A model generated the notes under the pieces. That model saw only the letters and a program-made list of their open reading frames with translations. It made no database searches and was not told the DNA's origin. Both the position numbers and the translations under genes were made by a program. Shown piece by piece: positions 7,170 to 11,336 of a DNA stretch of 11,336 nucleotides (position 1 is the stretch's first letter; the number at the start of each line of letters is the position of its first letter). The DNA is from Lysobacteraceae bacterium (GTDB lineage Bacteria > Pseudomonadota > Gammaproteobacteria > Xanthomonadales > Wenzhouxiangellaceae), in the NCBI GenBank assembly GCA_020201235.1, contig JAIVHD010000244.1, positions 1 to 11,336 of the forward strand, written 5' to 3'.

Positions 7170-8904
7170 AGGCCGGGCCGCGAACCATCACCGACTCGAC
7201 TTCGTTGTTGAGGCCGCGTGCGATCAGCCGCAGCAACTGGCGGTGGCTGATCAGGCCGAGCAGACGGCCCGAATCGTCCTCGACCGGCACATGTCGCACG
7301 TAGCGCCACTCCATCAGGCTGGCGGCAAAATCGACGATGTCGTCGGGCCGCACGGTAAACAGATCGGTGGCCATGAACTGGCCGACCGTGCGGTAGCTCT
7401 CGCGCCAGTCCTGTGTACCGCAGAATTCAGCCAGATCCCATTCGGCGACCGGCTTCCCGGTCTGCTGCTGTTCAACCATGCTCGCGGTCAATGCCCGCAA
7501 CTGCTCGTGCTGGCTGCCGTTGCCTTTCATCTGCTCCAGCGATTCGAGTTGCCAGCGCGCACCCGTGCGTCGCGTCGATACGCGCTGCTCGATCACGCCC
7601 AGGTAGCGCTCGATATCGGCGCTGTCGATGTTGGCTTCCTTCAGGCCCTGCTCGGCCAGCGGCAGCAATCTGTCGAGAATCAACTGCTGGGCCGGAAATT
7701 GCTGCTCATCAAACCAGACTTGTTGTGCCCGCAAGCCGTCGCGCGCGGCCGACAGAAAATTGCTCTTGACATCGGAAAAACTCAACTGTGAGCGAATGTC
7801 GTCAACGCTGTGGGAAAGCTTCGACATCATGCCGAAGAAAAACGCCGCGTTGGCAACTTCGTCGAGAACCGTCGGCCCTGCAGGGATCACGCGGTTCTCG
7901 ATTCGAAGATGGGGCATGCCGTTGTCGGAAATGCCGTAGCAGGCCCGATTCCAGCGGTACACCGTGCCATTATGCAGGCGCAGCGCGTTCAGCTTCGGAA
8001 CTTCGCCGCGCTGGACCATGCCGATCGGATCCTGCTCGAATTCAGTGGTCAAAATCACCCGGAATCGCGCAATGTCTTCTTTGAAAATTTCGATCACCGA
8101 TTCGTCAATCCAGTGATCGCCAAAATGCACGCGTGGTTTCAGGCCGCGAGCCGCCAGCGCCTCCGAGCGGGCGTCGATTGAATTTTCAAAAACCGCGATC
8201 CGGCTTTCATGCCAAAGCCGCTTGCCGAGCAGAATGGGGGAATTAACACACGCCGCCATCAGCGGTCCGGTGACCGCCTGAGCAACGTTGTAAAGTGACG
8301 CAAATTCTTCGGCACCAACCTGAAAGTGGACCTGAAAGCTGGTATTGCAGGCCTCCAGCATCAGATTGTCGTGCTGAAAATTGAGCTGGTCGATGCCCTT
8401 GATCGCGAACTGGAAATCCGAGCCGCGCAGGCGCCTGAGGGCATCGTTGAGGGCAAAATAACGGGCCTTGGGCACCATCGACTCGAGCGTCAGATGGTCA
8501 CGCGTCAGGGTCGGCAGTATGCCCACGAGGGCGACCCGGGACTGCACCATCCGGGCATGCTCGCGCGCCAGCGCCATGACCTCGTCGGTTTCGGCCTCCA
8601 GCCGGCGCAGGCAATCCCCGCCAAACTCCAGCGGCGACAGATTGGCCTCAAGATTGAACAACCCGAGTTCATGCGTAAAACGAGGATCGTCGAGGGTTTC
8701 GAGCAATTTCATAGCGGTCATCGCCGGCCGGTAGGCGCTGTCGACCAGAAACATCTCCTGCTCGGCGCCAATCCGCCGGATATCGTGCTCAAACATGCCC
8801 GACTCCAGCATCTGCTCCATCGCACGCACTTCATTGAGGAGTGCCTTCATAAAGGCTCGGCGACCGGCCTCGTCACTGTTTTGCCGTACGTTCTGCTCGC
8901 CCAT
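7120..8904 (-). CDS. GCS2-family glutamate-cysteine-ligase-like protein with a C-terminal CBS domain, apparently truncated
   Basis: Residues about 35-420 are a GCS2-type (YbdK-like) carboxylate-amine ligase domain, the family that forms gamma-glutamyl amide bonds with ATP. Visible signatures are GAEQEMFLVD (47-55, metal/ATP glutamates), ELGLFNLEANLSPLEF (79-94), an internal HFGDHWIDESV block, LRIENRVIPAGPT, and RRTGARWQ near the end of the domain. The true substrate cannot be told from sequence. Residues about 508-564 form one CBS motif (TDLFTVRPDD through RHVPVEDDSGRLLGLIS to LLRLIARG). CBS motifs normally work in pairs that bind adenine nucleotides. Here the second begins (VESVMVR, 569-575) and is then replaced by 19 unrelated, Cys/Arg-rich residues before the stop. 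The start at 8904 is well supported by GAAGGGAA at 8911-8918. The gene is divergent from fadD, and the lipoprotein gene overlaps its 3' end. Catalysis may be intact while regulation is lost. Confidence 0.85.
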   Translation of the reverse strand: MGEQNVRQNSDEAGRRAFMKALLNEVRAMEQMLESGMFEHDIRRIGAEQEMFLVDSAYRPAMTAMKLLETLDDPRFTHELGLFNLEANLSPLEFGGDCLRRLEAETDEVMALAREHARMVQSRVALVGILPTLTRDHLTLESMVPKARYFALNDALRRLRGSDFQFAIKGIDQLNFQHDNLMLEACNTSFQVHFQVGAEEFASLYNVAQAVTGPLMAACVNSPILLGKRLWHESRIAVFENSIDARSEALAARGLKPRVHFGDHWIDESVIEIFKEDIARFRVILTTEFEQDPIGMVQRGEVPKLNALRLHNGTVYRWNRACYGISDNGMPHLRIENRVIPAGPTVLDEVANAAFFFGMMSKLSHSVDDIRSQLSFSDVKSNFLSAARDGLRAQQVWFDEQQFPAQQLILDRLLPLAEQGLKEANIDSADIERYLGVIEQRVSTRRTGARWQLESLEQMKGNGSQHEQLRALTASMVEQQQTGKPVAEWDLAEFCGTQDWRESYRTVGQFMATDLFTVRPDDIVDFAASLMEWRYVRHVPVEDDSGRLLGLISHRQLLRLIARGLNNEVESVMVRGPAFVCRAHCAGRGCVRPA

Positions 8905-8910
8905 TTCGAT

Positions 8911-8918
8911 TTCCCTTC
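8911..8918 (-). promoter_or_regulatory. Shine-Dalgarno site of the GCS2-CBS gene
   Basis: The minus strand reads GAAGGGAA about 6-8 nt before the ATG at 8904. It is the clearest ribosome site in the window and fixes the start of this gene. Confidence 0.7.
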
Positions 8919-8929
8919 ATCACCATTCG

Positions 8930-8963
8930 CCGGCCGGGCCCGCGATTTTTTCGGGTCCGCCGG
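8930..8963 (-). repeat. 12-bp imperfect inverted repeat in the GCS2-CBS leader
   Basis: The arms 8930-8942 and 8952-8963 pair over 12 bp with one G.T wobble (8938/8956) and one bulged C (8935). They enclose a 9-nt T-rich loop on the plus strand (A-rich on the minus strand). The structure lies between a candidate -10 (8978-8983) and the ribosome site, so it would be in the 5' leader of the GCS2-CBS mRNA. No T-run follows on the minus strand, so it is not a simple terminator. Confidence 0.5.
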
Positions 8964-8977
8964 AACACAGTGTCGAT

Positions 8978-8983
8978 GATATA
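8978..8983 (-). promoter_or_regulatory. candidate -10 for the GCS2-CBS gene
   Basis: The minus strand reads TATATC here, overlapping TATCAT, in the 189-bp divergent region. The best upstream -35-like sequence is TTTGCC at 16 bp, which is poor. The position leaves room for a leader of about 65-70 nt that contains the inverted repeat at 8930-8963. Confidence 0.25.
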
Positions 8984-9001
8984 CGCCCATGGCCGCCCCG
9001 G

Positions 9002-9025
9002 CAAACCCGGGAACAGTCCGGTTTC
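9002..9025 (+). promoter_or_regulatory. imperfect dyad at the fadD promoter (possible operator)
   Basis: CAAAC (9002-9006) and GTTTC (9021-9025) flank a dyad in which AAACC-CGG (one extra C) mirrors CCGGTTT around GAACAGT. It covers the position where a -35 for the TATAAC at 9033-9038 would lie, which is suitable for a repressor. The CAAAC/GTTTC half-sites recall fatty-acid regulators of the PsrA type, but the 14-nt spacing is too wide for the known PsrA site. The E. coli FadR consensus is not present. Confidence 0.3.
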
Positions 9026-9032
9026 AGGCTTG

Positions 9033-9038
9033 TATAAC
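9033..9038 (+). promoter_or_regulatory. candidate -10 of the fadD promoter
   Basis: TATAAC, matching 5 of 6 positions of TATAAT, lies 55 nt before the fadD ATG. The sequence 17 bp upstream, GGAACA, shares only the last three bases with TTGACA. It is the best sigma70-like element on the plus strand of this intergenic region. Confidence 0.4.
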
Positions 9039-9093
9039 ACGCGCTCCTGTGAGAATCTAGGCCAAGGATAGACACAACAACGAGAAAACCAAT

Positions 9094-10779
9094 ATGACCG
9101 ATAAGATCTGGCTAAAACAATATGCGCAGGGCGTCCCGGCTGAAATCGACCTGGAAGAATTTGCATCGGTGGTCGATATCTTCGAACAGAGTTTCAAGTC
9201 GTTCAGCGATCAGACCGCGTTCGTCAATTTCGGCCGAGAACTGAGCTACGCCGACCTCGATCGCAAGAGCCGGGATTTTGGTGCCTACCTTCAGTCGCTG
9301 GGTCTGAGAAAAGGCGACCGCGTGGCGATTATGCTGCCCAACCTGTTGCAGTACCCGATCGCGCTGTTCGGGATTCTTCGAGCCGGGCTGGTCGTGGTCA
9401 ATACCAACCCGCTGTACACCGCTCGCGAACTCAAGCACCAGTTGAACGACTCGGGTGCGCGGGCGATTATCGTTCTGGAAAATTTCGCCCACACCCTGGC
9501 CAGCGTCATCGACGATTCGCCGGTCGAGCATGTGTTCGTCACCGGCGTCGGCGATCTGCTTGGCTTTCCGAAGGGTCCACTGATCAACTTCGTGCTGCGC
9601 AAAGTCAAAAAGGAAGTCCCGTCGTATGACCTGCCCAACGCAGAGCGCTTCGGCCAGGCCCTCAAGGCAGGTCATTCGCTGCCGCTGGAACGCCCACCGC
9701 TTGGCCATGACGACATTGCATTCCTGCAATATACGGGCGGCACGACCGGGGTTTCGAAGGGCGCGATGCTGACTCACGGCAACATCGTCGCAAACGTGCA
9801 GCAGGCATCGGCCTGGCTGGGTCCGTTGGTCGAATACGGCCGCGAAGTCGTGGTTACCGCGCTGCCGCTCTATCACATTTTTGCGCTCACAGCGAATTGT
9901 CTTGTGTTCATCAAGTTTGGCGGCCGAAATCTGCTCATTACCAACCCGCGCGACATGAACGGCTTCGTCAAGGAACTGAAAAAAGAGTCTTTTACCGCGA
10001 TTACCGGGGTCAACACGCTGTTCAACGGCCTGCTCAACACGGCGTCGTTCAAAGATCTTGACTTCAGCAGTCTGCGACTGACGCTGGGCGGCGGCATGGC
10101 GGTCCAGCGGGCCGTTGCCGAGCGCTGGAAAGAAACCACAGGCGTACCGCTGATCGAGGCCTACGGACTGACCGAAACCTCGCCGGCCGCATGCATTAAC
10201 CCGATGGATCTGAAGGACTACAATGGTGCGATCGGCCTGCCGGTGCCGTCCACCGAATGCTGTGTCATCGACGCCGAAGGCAAGCCACTGCCGACGGGTG
10301 AGCCGGGTGAACTTTGCGTTCGTGGGCCGCAGGTGATGCTCGGCTATTGGCAACGACCGGAGGAAACCGCCACGGTTCTGGACGACCAGGGTTGGCTGAA
10401 GACCGGCGACATGGCCCGCCAGGACGAAAAAGGCTACTTCTACATCGTCGACCGCAAGAAAGACATGATTCTGGTATCGGGCTTCAACGTCTATCCCAAT
10501 GAAATCGAAGACGTCGTCGCAGGCCATCCCAAGATCCTTGAAGTCGGCGTGATCGGGATCGATGATCCGAAGTCCGGCGAACTGGTCAAAGTTGTCGCGG
10601 TGCGCAAAGATAATTCACTGACCGCCGATGAGTTGCGGGAGTATTGCAAAAAGGAATTGACTGGTTACAAGGTGCCGCGCTACATCGAATTTGTTGATGA
10701 GTTACCTAAAACCAATGTCGGCAAAATTCTTCGGCGCGAATTGCGCGACAAATTTGGGGAACCCAAAAGCACAAGCTGA
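9094..10779 (+). CDS. fadD: long-chain fatty acid-CoA ligase FadD
   Basis: FadD activates long-chain fatty acids to acyl-CoA via an acyl-AMP intermediate, at the inner face of the cytoplasmic membrane, feeding beta-oxidation and lipid synthesis. The 561-aa length equals that of E. coli FadD, and the alignment runs from the first residues (IWLKQY..GVPAEID) to the end. ANL-superfamily motifs are all intact: AMP-binding P-loop [12 protein letters not shown] (213-224, with Tyr213 and Thr214), [10 protein letters not shown] (355-364, Glu361), the KTGD aspartate (Asp439), the hinge and FACS region [20 protein letters not shown] (Arg454), and the C-terminal catalytic lysine in [10 protein letters not shown] (Lys544). 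The ATG at 9094 is preceded by a weak GAGA ribosome site about 9 nt upstream. The gene stands alone, divergent from the GCS2-CBS gene and convergent with dinB. A dyad over the -35 region suggests fatty-acid-responsive repression, which is an inference. Confidence 0.97.
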   Translation: MTDKIWLKQYAQGVPAEIDLEEFASVVDIFEQSFKSFSDQTAFVNFGRELSYADLDRKSRDFGAYLQSLGLRKGDRVAIMLPNLLQYPIALFGILRAGLVVVNTNPLYTARELKHQLNDSGARAIIVLENFAHTLASVIDDSPVEHVFVTGVGDLLGFPKGPLINFVLRKVKKEVPSYDLPNAERFGQALKAGHSLPLERPPLGHDDIAFLQYTGGTTGVSKGAMLTHGNIVANVQQASAWLGPLVEYGREVVVTALPLYHIFALTANCLVFIKFGGRNLLITNPRDMNGFVKELKKESFTAITGVNTLFNGLLNTASFKDLDFSSLRLTLGGGMAVQRAVAERWKETTGVPLIEAYGLTETSPAACINPMDLKDYNGAIGLPVPSTECCVIDAEGKPLPTGEPGELCVRGPQVMLGYWQRPEETATVLDDQGWLKTGDMARQDEKGYFYIVDRKKDMILVSGFNVYPNEIEDVVAGHPKILEVGVIGIDDPKSGELVKVVAVRKDNSLTADELREYCKKELTGYKVPRYIEFVDELPKTNVGKILRRELRDKFGEPKSTS

Positions 10780-10811
10780 TTCCGATACCCGCGGGCCGCC
10801 TCGCAATCAAC

Positions 10812-10824
10812 CCCGGCGACCGGG
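10812..10824. terminator. small hairpin between convergent fadD and dinB
   Basis: CCCGG-CGA-CCGGG is a perfect 5-bp stem placed 32 nt past the fadD stop and directly adjacent to the dinB stop on the other strand. On the minus strand it is followed by GTTGATTG, and on the plus strand by CTACAGTAATT; neither is a true T-run. It could serve either gene weakly. Confidence 0.25.
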
Positions 10825-11336
10825 CTACAGTAATTGGCCAGGCTCCGGCCTGGCTTCCAGCGCGGACACGCCGACGCCAATCAAGCGAACGCCGAGCCGG
10901 CTCTGGTAACGGACCCAGCCGTTGAGCATTTCAGTCGCCGCCTCGGCGATGGTGTCGGCCGAGCGGGTGTACCCGGTAAGCGTTCGACTTCGGCTCAAAG
11001 TCGAAAAGCCGCCCGAGCGCAACTTCAGGTGCACCACGCGCGCGTAGAGCCGGCTCGCAACCAGGCCGCGCGCGCACCGCTCAGCTTGAGTTCCGATCAC
11101 CGCGATCAACGCGTCAAGTTCGTGCAGGTCGGTATCGAAGGTGGTCTCCTGGCTGATCGAACGACGTGGCCGATTGGGGCTAACCGGCCGCTGGTCGTGG
11201 CCGGATGCACGGTCGCGAAACAGCTTTGCCTGACGCCCCAGCACCGGCTGCAACCATTCCAGCGGGGCCTTGCGAAGCTGGCCGATGGTCAGAATGCCAG
11301 CCTCCTGCAAGCGAAGGCCCGTGCGCGGCCCAATAC
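10825..11336 (-). CDS. dinB: DNA polymerase IV, C-terminal part (5' end beyond the window)
   Basis: This is the C-terminal half of a Y-family translesion polymerase, which copies past damaged bases and is usually SOS-induced. The frame stays open to the window edge. The first readable residues, IGPRTGLRLQEAGILTIGQL, form the helix-hairpin-helix of the thumb. After a linker (RPRRSISQETTFDTDL, the conserved S.E.TF start of the little-finger domain) follows the DNA-binding little finger, VVHLKLRSGGFSTLSRSRTL through GVRLIGVGVSALE. The protein ends GQLL without an obvious beta-clamp motif such as QLVLGL, although its terminal 'GQLL' may be a remnant. The catalytic palm with its acidic residues is outside the window, so activity cannot be judged. 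It converges on fadD with 45 bp between the stops. ImuB-like proteins are an alternative, but the little-finger pattern fits Pol IV better. Confidence 0.9.
   Translation of the reverse strand, partial: IGPRTGLRLQEAGILTIGQLRKAPLEWLQPVLGRQAKLFRDRASGHDQRPVSPNRPRRSISQETTFDTDLHELDALIAVIGTQAERCARGLVASRLYARVVHLKLRSGGFSTLSRSRTLTGYTRSADTIAEAATEMLNGWVRYQSRLGVRLIGVGVSALEARPEPGQLL
10837..10854. terminator. 7-bp GC hairpin at the dinB 3' end (possible fadD terminator)
   Basis: GCCAGGC-TCCG-GCCTGGC is a perfect 7-bp inverted repeat with a 4-nt loop, 58 nt past the fadD stop and inside the last codons of dinB. Only TTCC follows on the plus strand, so intrinsic termination would be weak. Together with the hairpin at 10812-10824 it is the only visible end signal for fadD. 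Confidence 0.3.

Noticed and set aside
7094..7309. A 71-codon minus-strand frame across the GCS2/lipoprotein junction, considered as the missing CBS2 in a shifted frame
   Set aside because: Its product is Pro/Arg-rich with no CBS pattern (no hydrophobic strand followed by 'LPVVD..g.l.GIv'), so the second CBS is absent rather than frame-shifted.
9112..10527. A 471-codon open frame on the minus strand opposite fadD
   Set aside because: Antisense shadow in GC-rich DNA. fadD matches the E. coli enzyme throughout, and the reverse product has no coherent fold pattern.
11308..11310. TTG as the start of a 161-aa protein near the right edge
   Set aside because: The frame continues upstream to the window edge with good Pol IV sequence (IGPRTGLR), so this is an internal Leu codon of a partial dinB.

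Overview
The window reads as an ordinary chromosomal segment of a GC-rich gammaproteobacterium. FadD and LipA align residue for residue with the numbering of the E. coli enzymes. The lipoprotein form of oligopeptidase B and the long-type Lhr helicase point loosely to the Xanthomonadales/Chromatiales side; this placement is an inference from protein style, not a search. I see no phage, IS element, CRISPR array, tRNA or rRNA, and gene density is high.

Layout. Positions 21-3529 (minus strand) hold a compact cluster read from right to left: lipA (lipoyl synthase), a small conserved-looking protein of unknown function, and a ptrB-type oligopeptidase B with a lipoprotein signal. The last two overlap by 4 nt (ATGA). 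Positions 3590-6610 (minus) encode an Lhr-type DNA helicase that appears to stop inside the C-terminal extension of long-form Lhr. A good Rho-independent terminator at 6704-6736 separates it from the next minus-strand pair: a GCS2-family glutamate-cysteine-ligase-like protein fused to a CBS domain (7120-8904), and a small NTF2-like putative lipoprotein (6750-7169) whose 5' end lies inside the ligase-like gene. A 189-bp divergent promoter region (8905-9093) with two imperfect dyads separates these from fadD (9094-10779, plus strand). The 3' part of dinB (DNA polymerase IV) converges on fadD from the right edge.

How they work together. There is no single pathway. LipA (lipoate cofactor assembly) and FadD (fatty-acid activation) are housekeeping lipid and cofactor genes. 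Lhr and Pol IV are DNA repair or damage-tolerance genes. OpB and the NTF2-like protein are predicted envelope lipoproteins.

Most interesting spot. At about 7165-7190 two genes look broken at the same point. The GCS2-CBS protein loses its expected second CBS repeat right after 'VESVMVR'. The lipoprotein that follows lacks a proper start and signal-peptide n-region. Together these suggest a deletion or frameshift junction, either real or an assembly error. Apart from that I found no convincing previously undescribed multi-gene system.
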